DNA of 64,000 nt from DASWED01 sp036394995 (GCA_036394995.1 DASWED010000065.1:15552-79551), one strand, 5' to 3'. Positions 50,511-58,888 are shown, counted from the first letter of the stretch. A program made the numbers and translations. Notes: a model not told the origin generated them from the sequence alone.

Positions 50511-51260
50511 TTAGGCCGGTCCTCGCCACTCGGGCTGTGTCCCGCCGGTGAGGACGGCCTTGCGCTTGCGCTCGGCCTTGTCCAGGAACGGCAGATGGAT
50601 CAGGAACAGGATCACCGACGCGCCCAGGAACGCCCAGCTGTAAATCGGGACGCTCCCCCGGTTGTGGTACGCGAACACGGTCACGGTGGGGCCGCCGTTG
50701 TTGAAGAACGCGTGCGCCGCTGCCAGGGAGATGCCATTGTCGCCCGTGAACTCCACGTCGGTCACCGTGAAGTCCGAGGGGAGCACGTGGCCCTTGTCGC
50801 CGAGGGCCTCGTTGGCCTGGTCGGCCATGAAGTTCTGCACCGCGGTGGTCACCGTGCCGATCGACGCCGTCCGATCGTCGTCGGGGCCGGTCGGGGTCTC
50901 CCAGGGCGGCCCGGGGTACCGCTCCACCACCGGGTACTTGGGCGAGGCCACCTCCACGCCGAGGCCCAGGGCCTGCCAGTGCGGCTCCGTCCCGCGGGGT
51001 CCGAGGTTCTTCGGCGTGTCCAGGCCCTGGGAGACGAAGTACCCCGTGACCCACAGGCCGGACAAGATGATCATCCAGCCGAACAGCGCCACCGCCATGA
51101 CCAGGTACCCCATGCGGGGTCCGAACACGGCGGCCAGGATGATGTACACGCTCCCCACGAAGATGATGACGGCCATGGCCACCGTGAGGTAGCCGACGAT
51201 CGAGGAGCACCGGAGGCCCGGGCCGCACGAGATGTCGGCCAGCACCGCGACCGCGCTCAC
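50511..51260 (-). CDS. Membrane protein of the bc-type operon
   Basis: A 249-residue protein beginning at GTG 51260, whose start overlaps the cytochrome c stop (GTGA). It has two N-terminal helices (about 20-43, VGYLTVAMAVIIFVGSVYIILA, and 48-70, MGYLVMAVALFGWMIILSGLWV), a hydrophilic middle of about 130 residues (with TPKNLGPRGTEPHWQ and an ADQANEALGDKGHVLPSDFTV segment), and a third helix near 213-230 followed by a basic tail. No haem or iron-sulfur motif is present. Position suggests an accessory subunit of the quinol:cytochrome c reductase. I do not recognise the family. Confidence 0.75.
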   Translation of the reverse strand: MSAVAVLADISCGPGLRCSSIVGYLTVAMAVIIFVGSVYIILAAVFGPRMGYLVMAVALFGWMIILSGLWVTGYFVSQGLDTPKNLGPRGTEPHWQALGLGVEVASPKYPVVERYPGPPWETPTGPDDDRTASIGTVTTAVQNFMADQANEALGDKGHVLPSDFTVTDVEFTGDNGISLAAAHAFFNNGGPTVTVFAYHNRGSVPIYSWAFLGASVILFLIHLPFLDKAERKRKAVLTGGTQPEWRGPA

Positions 51261-51970
51261 TGGGCCGGCTCCGTCGGGGGCAGGTAGCCCTTGGCCTTCG
51301 GGTTGATGCAGACGTTGTACTTGAACGGCACCAGCGTCTTGTCCTGGATCGAGACGATGTATTCCAGGATGTCCTGGATCTGCTGGTCGTCGAGGGCCCC
51401 CTGGAACCGGACGCTCCACGACGGCATGTCAGTGGGCGGACGCCCCCGCATGATGGTCTGGCGGATGTCGTCGATGTTGTGGATGGCCGAATGCACGGGG
51501 ATGTTCGGCCCGGCGCAGACGGTCCGCAGGTCCGGCACCGTGACCCGCACGCCGTTGAACAGGTTGAACCCGCCGCCCAGCACCGGGTTCTCGCCGTGGC
51601 ACCTGACGCAGCCGATCCCCAGCTGGTTGTCCTCCGAGAACAGCTGGACGGCCTGCGCGCCGCGTTCGATGGCCTGCTCCTTCTGGGCTGCGGCCTGTTG
51701 GCGGTTGTTGCTCGGCTCCTTCAGCCACACGAGCGGCACCAGGATCACGAACAGCATGACGAACGCCACCCCCCACCCCTGGAGCTTCTCCAGTCGGGTC
51801 TTCTCCAGGTCGGCGTCGGCCGGGCCCGGCTGCATGGCCGGCGGGATGTCCGGTCCGCCCCTCGGCCTGACCCTGCCCTTCGACTGGTAGGCCAGGGCCG
51901 CGAGGAACAGCACGAAGAACAGCGCGATCAGGACGAAGGCCACGAGCTGGGAGTTCGACAGGGCGAGCAC
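51257..51970 (-). CDS. Membrane-anchored c-type cytochrome
   Basis: A 237-residue protein with two hydrophobic helices (about 7-27, QLVAFVLIALFFVLFLAALAY, and 66-84, GWGVAFVMLFVILVPLVWL) and a C-terminal class I cytochrome c domain outside. CVRCH at 121-125 binds one haem; Met182 in TDMPSW is the likely sixth ligand. It presumably takes electrons from the Rieske protein and passes them to the CuA centre of the aa3 oxidase. It lies one base from the Rieske gene upstream and overlaps the next gene, deep in the operon. Confidence 0.88.
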   Translation of the reverse strand: MLALSNSQLVAFVLIALFFVLFLAALAYQSKGRVRPRGGPDIPPAMQPGPADADLEKTRLEKLQGWGVAFVMLFVILVPLVWLKEPSNNRQQAAAQKEQAIERGAQAVQLFSEDNQLGIGCVRCHGENPVLGGGFNLFNGVRVTVPDLRTVCAGPNIPVHSAIHNIDDIRQTIMRGRPPTDMPSWSVRFQGALDDQQIQDILEYIVSIQDKTLVPFKYNVCINPKAKGYLPPTEPAQ

Positions 51971-51971
51971 G

Positions 51972-52730
51972 CTAGGAGGTCCCCACGCAGAAGGGCCCCT
52001 GGGGAGGCTCCTTGATCGTGTCGGTGCCCCGCGGGGGCCCGGGGTTCAGCGTGGACGTGTCGACCATGAGGTTCCCGCCGTCCACCGAGATCGGGAACCG
52101 CTGGAGGCCGGTCGGCGCCGGCCCCAGCTGGTACTCGCCCGCGTAGTTGTACTTCGAGCCGTGACAGGGGCACTCGAACCACTGGGAGGACGCGCAGAAC
52201 GGGACCCGGCACCCCAGGTGCACGCACCGCTGGTACAGGGCCATGAGCCCGAGGTCCGGGATGACGTAGCCCTCGGTCACGTAGTCGACGCCGGTGGCGT
52301 CGTCCTTCCCGGTCCCCTCGTACGGCACCACGTAGAACCGGCCGGACCCGTAGTAGAAGGGCTGCTTGGTCTGCTGGATCTGGGCCTTGATGTCGTTCAC
52401 GGAGCCGGCGTTGATGGTCGAACCGAACCCGCCCTTGAGGTTCGGCCACAGGAACGCGATGGAGGCTCCGCCGAACTGCGCGCCGAAGATCAGCAGCGAG
52501 CTCACCAGGGACCGCCGGAAGAAGTCTCGCCGGGAGACCGGAGCTGCCTTGGCCCGGCTCGGCTTCTCCTCCCGGACCGGCTCCGGCCCCTCGCCGATCG
52601 CCGTGGCCACCGAGCCCCGCCGGGTTCGCATCAGCGAGATGACCAGCAGCGCCATGAACAGCACCGCGACGATCACCGCGACCATCACGGCGATCTTGGT
52701 GTCGGTGAGCGCGGCGGCGAGTGGCGTCAT
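51972..52730 (-). CDS. Rieske iron-sulfur protein
   Basis: A 252-residue subunit of the quinol:cytochrome c reductase. CVHLGC (169-174) and CPCHGS (187-192) provide the two Cys and two His ligands of the [2Fe-2S] cluster and its disulfide. A first helix (about 13-34) and a second (about 76-95, after SRRDFFRRSLV, a twin-arginine-like motif) anchor it, giving one helix more than the simplest Rieske proteins. ATG 52730 overlaps the stop of the subunit IV-like gene (ATGA). Confidence 0.93.
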   Translation of the reverse strand: MTPLAAALTDTKIAVMVAVIVAVLFMALLVISLMRTRRGSVATAIGEGPEPVREEKPSRAKAAPVSRRDFFRRSLVSSLLIFGAQFGGASIAFLWPNLKGGFGSTINAGSVNDIKAQIQQTKQPFYYGSGRFYVVPYEGTGKDDATGVDYVTEGYVIPDLGLMALYQRCVHLGCRVPFCASSQWFECPCHGSKYNYAGEYQLGPAPTGLQRFPISVDGGNLMVDTSTLNPGPPRGTDTIKEPPQGPFCVGTS

Positions 52731-53581
52731 AGCTCGAAGAAGAGGCCCTGTTGCCACGGCCACACCCAGTTGAACCCGGGGCCCCGGAAGAAGCACCCGA
52801 TGATCGTGAGGATGGCCCCGAACATGAACAGCATCGTGAACAGCGTCACGGCGAGCTTGCGGTCGCCCGGCTTGGTCGAGGGGTTCCGGTCAACGTAGGG
52901 GATGAGTGCGAGGCCGACCAGGATGAACGTGGGGATGGTCACACCGGCCACCATGGGGTGGAAATACCGGAGGAGCTCCTGGAGGGCGAGGAAGTACCAG
53001 GGCGCCTTCGACGGGTTCGGCGTGAGGTTCGGGTTGGCCAGCTCGCGAAGCGGCGCGTTGACGAAGACCGAGAAGATCACGAGCCCCGCGGAGACGATCA
53101 GCAGGGCCACGAACTCCTCGATCATCAGGTGGGGGAATGTGTTGACCCGGTCGCCCTGCTCCCGTTCGACCCGCTGGACCCCCTCCGGCGCCACCAGGGC
53201 CAGCAGCCGGTGCTTGTCCGCGGCACCGGCCTTGGGGGTGGGCACCCGCCCGGTGGGCCCGGGGGCGAGCCGGGTCGCGGCCGGCCCCGCCGCCGGTGCG
53301 GTGCCCGCGGGAGCCCCCGCCGGGCCCGCCGCCACGCCGGCCGGGACGGGCGCCTGTGCCGGGGCCCCCGCGCCGTCGCCCCCGGCACCGTTCCCGCCCG
53401 CCGGGGCCGCGGCCGCCGCGGGCGGCTTGGGAGCGGGCTCCCCGTGCGCGGCCCGGTACGCCCGGACCGCGGCGGACTTGGCGCGGCCCTCGGCCACCCG
53501 CTGGCTGGTCCCCTTCCCGAGCTCCTCGGCGAGGACCCGGTCGTAGGTCTCCTGATCCTGCGGAACCTCTTCGCGCGCCAT
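52727..53581 (-). CDS. Cytochrome b C-terminal half (subunit IV-like) with long low-complexity head
   Basis: A 284-residue protein. The last 140 residues are the three-helix C-terminal part of cytochrome b: NTFPHLMIEEFVALLIVSAGLVIFS, then PNLTPNPSKAPWYFLALQELLRYFHP, the Qo-site PEWY-type motif in its subunit IV form, and two further helices. The first 140 residues are an Ala/Pro/Gly-rich cytoplasmic segment with no family likeness apart from a charged start (EEVPQDQETYDRVLAEELGKGTSQRV). It starts two bases after the b6-like gene. Together they make a split cytochrome b as in b6f and Bacillus-type complexes. Confidence 0.88.
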   Translation of the reverse strand: MAREEVPQDQETYDRVLAEELGKGTSQRVAEGRAKSAAVRAYRAAHGEPAPKPPAAAAAPAGGNGAGGDGAGAPAQAPVPAGVAAGPAGAPAGTAPAAGPAATRLAPGPTGRVPTPKAGAADKHRLLALVAPEGVQRVEREQGDRVNTFPHLMIEEFVALLIVSAGLVIFSVFVNAPLRELANPNLTPNPSKAPWYFLALQELLRYFHPMVAGVTIPTFILVGLALIPYVDRNPSTKPGDRKLAVTLFTMLFMFGAILTIIGCFFRGPGFNWVWPWQQGLFFEL

Positions 53582-53583
53582 AT

Positions 53584-54354
53584 CTACAGTGGCCCCGAGA
53601 TGCCGCCGTCCTTGCGGATCCTCCAGAAATGCACCGCCAGGAAGATCACCAACACGAACGGCAGCGCCAGCACGTGCAGCACGTACCACCGCAGCAGCGT
53701 GTTCGGCCCGACGTTGATCCCGCCGAGCAGCAGGAACTGGGCCTGCTTCGAGATCAGCGGGACGTAGCCGCCGAGCGACGTCCCCACCGTGACGGCCCAG
53801 ATCGACAGCTGGTCCCACGGGAGCAGGTACCCGGTGAACGACAGGCCCAGGGTCAGGAACAGCAGGATCACCCCGACCACCCAGTTGAACTCCCGGGGCG
53901 GCTTGTAGGCCCCCGTGTAGAACACCCGGGCCATGTGCAGCGTCACCGAGAACACCATGAGGTGGGCGCCCCACCGGTGGATGTTCCGGACCAGGTCGCC
54001 GAAGAACACCTGCGTCGTGATGCGCTGCATGTCCGCGTACGCGGTGGCCCCGCCGACGTCCGCGGCCGGACGGTAGAAGAACATCAGGAAGATGCCGGTG
54101 ACCGTGAGCAGGATGAACAGGAAGAACGAGATCCCGCCCAAGCAGAACGTGTAGGTCAGCTTCAGCCCGTGCCGCTTCACCTTCACCGGGTGGAGGTGGT
54201 AGAGCACGTTGTTCATCATGGCCAGGGAACGGTCCCTGGACGTGTCCTTGTACCCCTTCCGGAAGATCGAGCCGGGCCGGAAGACCGACTTCCAGACCTC
54301 GGTGTCTCGGACCTTGTCCAGCAGCTCCAGCGGCGAGGGCGGCTTCAGCTTCAA
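53584..54354 (-). CDS. Cytochrome b N-terminal half (cytochrome b6-like)
   Basis: A 256-residue four-helix cytochrome b. Helix A includes TYTFCLGGISFFLFILLTVTGIFLMFFY; helix B has NIHRWGAHLMVFSVTLHMARVF with two haem-ligand His; GAYKPPREFNWVVGV leads into helix C, GLSFTGYLLPWDQLSIW; helix D has WYVLHVLALPFVLVIFLAVHFWRIRK with the paired His ligands. It should bind two b haems and oxidise menaquinol. TTG 54354 is the chosen start (GAGGAAGAGGGG about 11 bases upstream); the first 70 residues are hydrophilic. The upstream ferredoxin stop is 22 bases away. Confidence 0.9.
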   Translation of the reverse strand: MKLKPPSPLELLDKVRDTEVWKSVFRPGSIFRKGYKDTSRDRSLAMMNNVLYHLHPVKVKRHGLKLTYTFCLGGISFFLFILLTVTGIFLMFFYRPAADVGGATAYADMQRITTQVFFGDLVRNIHRWGAHLMVFSVTLHMARVFYTGAYKPPREFNWVVGVILLFLTLGLSFTGYLLPWDQLSIWAVTVGTSLGGYVPLISKQAQFLLLGGINVGPNTLLRWYVLHVLALPFVLVIFLAVHFWRIRKDGGISGPL

Positions 54355-54376
54355 CCCGGTCTCGTTCCCCTCTTCC

Positions 54377-54781
54377 TCAACTTGCTTCCGGCTGTTGCTG
54401 GGACATGGGGACGGCGCCCATCGTGCGGGGGCCGGTCTCGCGCTCGTCCGGCAGTCGCGCATAGTACAGGCAATCGCTGGGGCACCGTTCCACGCACACC
54501 GAGCACCGGGTGCAGGCGTTGTCGTCCACCACGAAGATGGCGAACGCCTGCCCCACCTCGGAGTCCACGGCCTCGTTCTCGGTCCCCTGCACGATGCCCG
54601 GGTCCAGCATGTAGATGCAGTTCCAGGGGCACACGTCCTCGCAGGCCCGGCACAGGATGCAGGGCTCGGGGTCCAGCATGAGGTGCTTGGGCGACTTCAC
54701 GCCCTCGCTCAGCCAGGTGGCCTCGACGGCCTGGACCTGGTAGTCCGTGTGGATGTCGACCTCGGTCTTGTTGAACGGCAC
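54377..54781 (-). CDS. Two-[4Fe-4S] ferredoxin-type protein
   Basis: A 134-residue protein with CILCRACEDVCP and CTRCSVCVERCP, each a full CxxCxxCxxxCP motif, so it should carry two [4Fe-4S] clusters like NuoI or other electron-transfer subunits. The spacing between motifs (about 46 residues) is longer than in bacterial ferredoxins. No membrane segment is seen. It is the second gene of the bc-type operon, which is unusual for a quinol:cytochrome c reductase and suggests an extra electron-input subunit or a partner such as a dehydrogenase. GTG 54781 starts it. Confidence 0.88.
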   Translation of the reverse strand: MPFNKTEVDIHTDYQVQAVEATWLSEGVKSPKHLMLDPEPCILCRACEDVCPWNCIYMLDPGIVQGTENEAVDSEVGQAFAIFVVDDNACTRCSVCVERCPSDCLYYARLPDERETGPRTMGAVPMSQQQPEAS

Positions 54782-54807
54782 GGCCTAGCTCACTCCCCAC
54801 TGACTCG

Positions 54808-55149
54808 TCATCGGTATCCGCCGGAGACCCTGGTGCCGCCGCCCTGGCCCCTCAGCCTCTGGCGTTGCCGCTGGAGCAGGTAGGCGAGCAGGAAGAAGTT
54901 CGCGAACCAGAACGTGATCCACCCCGCGGCGACGGCCTCCTTCAGCTTCACCAGCCAGAACGTCTTCCACCGGAGCGTCTGGTCGGCGAAGTACAGCCAG
55001 AACGACGGGATCACGGCCAGGAGGACGATGGCCATGAACGCGACGAGCACGCAGAACACCACGGCACTCGTCCACGTCCACTCCCATTCGCGCAGGAACC
55101 GGTTCCCGCGGTCCACCAGCGGCTGCATCCTCTTGGGGTAGAGCCTCAT
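54808..55149 (-). CDS. Small membrane protein heading the bc-type operon
   Basis: A 113-residue protein with two helices (about 28-50, SAVVFCVLVAFMAIVLLAVIPSFWL, and 73-92, AAGWITFWFANFFLLAYLL) and a basic tail. It contains no cofactor motif. As the first gene of the operon that encodes ferredoxin, split cytochrome b, Rieske and cytochrome c, it is probably a structural subunit. ATG 55149 stands 34 bases after a -10 box. I do not recognise the family. Confidence 0.75.
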   Translation of the reverse strand: MRLYPKRMQPLVDRGNRFLREWEWTWTSAVVFCVLVAFMAIVLLAVIPSFWLYFADQTLRWKTFWLVKLKEAVAAGWITFWFANFFLLAYLLQRQRQRLRGQGGGTRVSGGYR

Positions 55150-55179
55150 GTCGAGCGATCCTCGTCGTCCACAGGCGCG

Positions 55180-55188
55180 GGCATTCTA
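55180..55188 (-). promoter_or_regulatory. -10 element of the bc-type operon (TAGAATGCC)
   Basis: On the minus strand TAGAAT (55188-55183) is a strong -10 box, 34 bases before the operon's first ATG. The surrounding 19-20 bases (forward GGCGCGGGCATTCTACCGA) recur almost exactly before ctaC at 61766-61784, one indel and one mismatch apart, so the two respiratory operons share a promoter type. Confidence 0.55.
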
Positions 55189-55248
55189 CCGACCGTCGCG
55201 GAGCCCTCGCAGCGCGAGCCGCGGAGCCCTCCCCAGCGCCCCGATGTC

Positions 55249-55268
55249 CTTGTGAAGGCGTTCACAAG
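55249..55268. promoter_or_regulatory. Perfect Rex operator
   Basis: CTTGTGAAGGCGTTCACAAG contains TTGTGAA-N4-TTCACAA, an exact match to the 18-bp Rex consensus, extended by a C/G pair at the ends. It lies 61 bases upstream of the bc-type operon -10 box and about 150 bp before divergent ccdA, so Rex could control both. rex itself is 8 kb away at 47057. Confidence 0.8.
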
Positions 55269-55417
55269 CATCCTGCAACACTATCCGACGAAGCGCGGCC
55301 AGGGTGCAACTTCCCGGCGCCCGTGCCTACCCCACGCCGGACATCCCGCCCCACGATCAAGCACTCCGTACACTCTTCGAACGGGCGCGGGCCGTGTGGT
55401 CCCGGCGCCCCCCACCG

Positions 55418-56179
55418 ATGATCGCGGACGTCACCAGAGGGATCTCCGAGTGGTGGGCCCCCGCGCTGGCATTCGCCGCGGGGGTCGTCTCGTTCGCGTC
55501 GCCCTGCGTCCTGCCGCTCGTCCCCGGCTACCTGGCGTTCGTGTCGGGGTCCGCCACCGAGCCGGAGGAGGGGAGCCGGCGGCGGCAGGTGCTGCCGATC
55601 GTGCTGTTCATCCTGGGGTTCGCCATCGTGTTCACGGCCATCGGCGTGGCGGTGGGCCAGGCGCCCGGCGGGACTGTTGACCGGGCGCTGCACTCGGACA
55701 CCGTGCTCCGGATCGCCGGGGCGTTCGTGCTCCTGTTCGGCGTGGCGATGATCCTGTACGCGTTCCGGCTGGGAAACGCGTCGCTGTACGCGGAGCGCCG
55801 GCCGCTGCTGTCGAAGGTGAAGCCCGGCCCGGCGGGGGCCCTCCCGCTGGGGATGGCGTTCGCGCTCGGGTGGTCGCCGTGCATCGGCCCGGTGCTCGGG
55901 ACGATCCTCGCGGTCGCCGCGGCCCAGGGCGGGGCGGTCCGGGGAGGCGGGCTGCTGCTGGTCTACTCGCTGGGGCTGGGGCTGCCGTTCCTGCTCATCG
56001 GCCTCGGCGTGAAGCGGCTGACCAGGGCCCTCGACGTGGTGAAGCGCAACTACCACTGGATCGCCGGAGTGTCGGGCGTGATCATGGTCGCGATCGGGTT
56101 CCTGCTGGTGAGCGGGCTGTTCCAGCGATACGTGACCCCGTGGCTCAACCGCCTGTCGAACGTCAACCCGCCCCTGTAG
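55418..56179 (+). CDS. ccdA: Cytochrome c biogenesis protein CcdA
   Basis: A 253-residue membrane protein with six helices. SFASPCVLPLVPGYLAFVSG and LGWSPCIGPVLGT carry the two redox cysteines that pass electrons across the membrane, needed to reduce apocytochrome c thiols outside. ATG 55418 was chosen because it directly precedes the first helix; an in-frame GTG at 55393 is possible. A TACACT -10 lies at 55369-55374. It is divergent from the bc-type operon with the Rex operator between, and it fits the needs of the membrane cytochrome c encoded there. ResB/ResC partners are not in the window. Confidence 0.92.
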   Translation: MIADVTRGISEWWAPALAFAAGVVSFASPCVLPLVPGYLAFVSGSATEPEEGSRRRQVLPIVLFILGFAIVFTAIGVAVGQAPGGTVDRALHSDTVLRIAGAFVLLFGVAMILYAFRLGNASLYAERRPLLSKVKPGPAGALPLGMAFALGWSPCIGPVLGTILAVAAAQGGAVRGGGLLLVYSLGLGLPFLLIGLGVKRLTRALDVVKRNYHWIAGVSGVIMVAIGFLLVSGLFQRYVTPWLNRLSNVNPPL

Positions 56180-56192
56180 GAGGAGGTTCGAG

Positions 56193-56633
56193 ATGAAGTG
56201 GGTGACCAGGGAGCGGCCGAAGACCGACCGGATCGCATGTCCGTGGCTGATCCGTCGGTTCATCGACCCGGAGGCGGAGATCCTGTACGTGCCGGCGGAC
56301 CGGGTGCTCGAGGTCGCGGCCGAGGAGGGGGCGCGGTCGTTCGACGCGCCGGGGGCGGAGTTCACCCACCGCGACGGGCTGTGCTCGTTCGAGGTGCTGA
56401 TGGAGGAGTTCTCGCTGGGCGGCGCGAACGACCCCGCCATGGTGCGGCTGGCCCGGATCGTCCATGCGGCCGACGTGGCCGAGGACCGCGACAGCGATCC
56501 GCTGGGGCCGGGGCTGGAGGCCATCGGCGTGGGCGGGCTCGACGTGGAGGCCGACGACCACCTCCTGCTGGAACGGGGCGAGTTCGTCTACGACGCGCTG
56601 TACGCGTGGTGCCGCCGGCATCCCGACGGGTGA
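56193..56633 (+). CDS. ChrB C-terminal-domain protein (chromate resistance-like)
   Basis: A 146-residue protein equal to the C-terminal domain of ChrB: KWVTRERPKTDRIACPWLIRRFIDPEAEILYVP, FDAPGAEFTHRDGLCSFEVLMEEF, and LARIVHAADVAEDRD. The conserved His and Cys residues suggest metal binding. Full ChrB proteins are regulators or reductase-linked parts of chromate operons; the isolated domain is common and often paired with an MFS transporter, as here. ATG 56193 has AGGAGG seven bases upstream and follows ccdA by 13 bp. Confidence 0.85.
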   Translation: MKWVTRERPKTDRIACPWLIRRFIDPEAEILYVPADRVLEVAAEEGARSFDAPGAEFTHRDGLCSFEVLMEEFSLGGANDPAMVRLARIVHAADVAEDRDSDPLGPGLEAIGVGGLDVEADDHLLLERGEFVYDALYAWCRRHPDG

Positions 56634-56646
56634 CCGGGCCGGCTCC

Positions 56647-57858
56647 GTGACCCGCGACGGGCGGAGGATCCTCGCCGCGCAGGCCCTCCGCGCCGCCGGC
56701 TACGGGATGACCTCGGTGCTCCTGGGGGCCTCGCTCCAGGCCCGGGGATGGTCGAGCGCCCAGGTGGGCGGGCTCCTCGCCGCGATCCTGGCCGGCACGG
56801 CCATCGTGTCCGTCCTGCTGGGGCGAACGGCGAACCGGGTGGGGCGCCGCCGGTGGTACGCGGTGCTGTTCGCCGGGCTGGCCGGGGCCGGGCTGGCGTT
56901 CGGGCTCACCACGGAGCTGTGGGTCCTGGTGGCCGTGGCCCTGCTGGGCACGCTGTCGACCGACGTCGTGGAGTCGGGCCCCTTCACGTCGCTGGAGCAG
57001 GCCATGCTGCCCCAGGCCGCTCTGGAGGGCCGGCGAACCCGGGCCTTCGGCGTCTACAACGCGGTGGCGGCCGTGGCGGGCTCGCTGGGGGCGCTGGCGG
57101 CCGGCCTCCCGGAGCTCCTGCGGCACGGCGGGGTGTCCGCGCCCGACCACCGGTGGTTCCTGGTCCTGGTCCCGATCGGCCTGGCCGGCGCCTGGATCGC
57201 GTCCACGCTGTCGCCGGCGGTGGAGGCGGAGCACCGGACGGCCGGCGGGCCCCCGCCGCGTCCCCTGGAGCGCTCGCGGCGGACGGTCGTTCGGCTGGCC
57301 GGCCTGTTCGCCGTGGACTCGTTCGGCGGCGGGTTCGTGGTCCAGGCCTTCATCGCGTACTGGCTCCGGGTGCGGTTCGGGGCTTCGCTCGAGTTCCTGG
57401 CAACGGTGTTCTTCGCCGTGGGCCTGCTCCAGGCGCTCTCGTTCCTGGCCGCGACCCGGCTGGCCGAACGGATCGGCCTGCTGAACACGATGGTGTTCAC
57501 TCACCTCCCCTCGAACGTCCTGCTGGCGCTGATCCCGGTGGCGCCGAACCTCACGGTTGCGGTGGCGCTGCTGCTGGCACGGTTCGCCCTCAGCCAGATG
57601 GACGTCCCCACGCGACAGGCCTACGTGGCCGCGCTGGTGGACCCCGACGAGCGCCCCGCCGCCGCCGCGTTCACGAACACGGCGCGTTACGCGGTCCGCC
57701 CGGCCGGTGCCGCCCTGGCCGGCCTGGCCCAGCGGGCGGCCCTGGGGCTCCCGTTCGCCATCGGAGGCGGGCTGAAGATCGCCTACGACCTGGCGCTCTA
57801 CGCGTGGTTCCGGCGGGTCCGCCTGCCGGAGGAGGTCTCGAGGAAGCCCGGCGGCTGA
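56647..57858 (+). CDS. MFS transporter
   Basis: A 403-residue major facilitator with about 11-12 helices. GRTANRVGRRRWY is the loop 2-3 motif (G-x3-D/N-R-x-G-R-R), and the second half includes FAVDSFGGGFVVQAFIAYWL and a loop RLAERIGLLNTMVFTH. GTG 56647 follows the ChrB-like stop by 13 bases, so the two form a unit. Such MFS proteins next to ChrB domains are thought to export chromate or another oxyanion, but that link is inference. The C-terminus converges with ctaF with only three bases between stops. Confidence 0.85.
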   Translation: MTRDGRRILAAQALRAAGYGMTSVLLGASLQARGWSSAQVGGLLAAILAGTAIVSVLLGRTANRVGRRRWYAVLFAGLAGAGLAFGLTTELWVLVAVALLGTLSTDVVESGPFTSLEQAMLPQAALEGRRTRAFGVYNAVAAVAGSLGALAAGLPELLRHGGVSAPDHRWFLVLVPIGLAGAWIASTLSPAVEAEHRTAGGPPPRPLERSRRTVVRLAGLFAVDSFGGGFVVQAFIAYWLRVRFGASLEFLATVFFAVGLLQALSFLAATRLAERIGLLNTMVFTHLPSNVLLALIPVAPNLTVAVALLLARFALSQMDVPTRQAYVAALVDPDERPAAAAFTNTARYAVRPAGAALAGLAQRAALGLPFAIGGGLKIAYDLALYAWFRRVRLPEEVSRKPGG

Positions 57859-57861
57859 AGC

Positions 57862-58284
57862 CTAGTGGCCCTCGCCGTGGCCGCCCGGGGCCCCGTGCTG
57901 CGCGGCCTTCTCGGCGTGGTACCGGCCGGCCTGGACGAACCAGCCGACGGCGGCCACCAGGAAGGCGGCGATCCCGACGGCCAGCAGGATGGTGTTGAAC
58001 TTCAGCCCCAGGAGGAAGATCACCGCGCCGAGCGCCATCACCAGCGGCCACCACGAGGGCGGGAACAGGTGGCTGGGGCCGACCTCGGCCGCCGCCTCCT
58101 GGTCGGTCTCGGCGAAGTCGTAGGGCCCGGCGTGCTCGAGCACTGTGGCGATGTACAGCAGGGCCACCGCGAACACCCCGAGCATCACGGCCCCGGCCAG
58201 CTCCTTGGCCACCAGGCCGTACGTCAGCGCGGCGGACAGGCCGAGGCCGGACAGGACCATGAAGATTCGGCCGGCGGATCTCAT
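57862..58284 (-). CDS. ctaF: Cytochrome c oxidase subunit IV, actinobacterial type
   Basis: A 140-residue four-helix protein: helices at about 6-26, 31-50, 77-95 and 98-118, with PSHLFPPSWWPLVMALGAVIFLLGLKF, typical of CtaF, the small fourth subunit of actinobacterial aa3 oxidase. The tail is His/Gly-rich. It is the last gene of the ctaC-D-E-F operon, starting one base after the ctaE stop. Confidence 0.87.
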   Translation of the reverse strand: MRSAGRIFMVLSGLGLSAALTYGLVAKELAGAVMLGVFAVALLYIATVLEHAGPYDFAETDQEAAAEVGPSHLFPPSWWPLVMALGAVIFLLGLKFNTILLAVGIAAFLVAAVGWFVQAGRYHAEKAAQHGAPGGHGEGH

Positions 58285-58285
58285 G

Positions 58286-58888
58286 TCACTTCAGCAGGTA
58301 CAGCGTCGAGAACAGCCCGACCCACACGATGTCGACGAAGTGCCAGTAGATCGCGCACCCCTCGAGCGCCGAGTGGTCCTCGCGGGTGATCTGCCCCGCC
58401 CACCCCCGGGCCAGGATCAGGTAGATGAACACCAGTCCACCCGCCACGTGGGCCCCGTGGAAGCCCGTCATCGTGAAGAACGTGGTGCCGAACACGGTGT
58501 CGTGGATCGAGAACCCGAGCGTGGTGTAGTCGTAGGCCTGCATCCCGAGGAAGGTCCCGCCCAGCAGGAGCGTGAGCTTCAGGAACCGGAGCATCGTGGC
58601 CCGGTCGCCCCGCCGGATGGCCCACACGCCGAACTGCATCGTCACCGAGGACAGGATCAGCAGCGAGGTGGCGATGGTGGAGATGGGCCACGCCTTCAGG
58701 CTCTCCTCGATCCCCTCCGGCGGCCACTGGGCCGCCGCCCCCCGGACCGTGAAGTACGCCCCGAACAGCGCCGAGAAGAACACGCACTCCGACGCGACGA
58801 ACAGGACGACCCCCAGCAGGGGCGCCGGCATCGGGTCGCGCCGGCGGGCCACCGGAGCAGCCACGGGCGCGGCCATCTCGGCGCTCAC
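58286..58888 (-). CDS. ctaE: Cytochrome c oxidase subunit III
   Basis: A 200-residue, five-helix subunit III. Family motifs are FVASECVFFSALFGAYF, FGTTFFTMTGFHGAHVAGGLVF (with the conserved His/Glu positions) and CAIYWHFVDIVWVGLFSTLYLL. It stabilises the catalytic core and lines an oxygen path. GTG 58888 overlaps the ctaD stop (GTGA). Confidence 0.94.
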   Translation of the reverse strand: MSAEMAAPVAAPVARRRDPMPAPLLGVVLFVASECVFFSALFGAYFTVRGAAAQWPPEGIEESLKAWPISTIATSLLILSSVTMQFGVWAIRRGDRATMLRFLKLTLLLGGTFLGMQAYDYTTLGFSIHDTVFGTTFFTMTGFHGAHVAGGLVFIYLILARGWAGQITREDHSALEGCAIYWHFVDIVWVGLFSTLYLLK

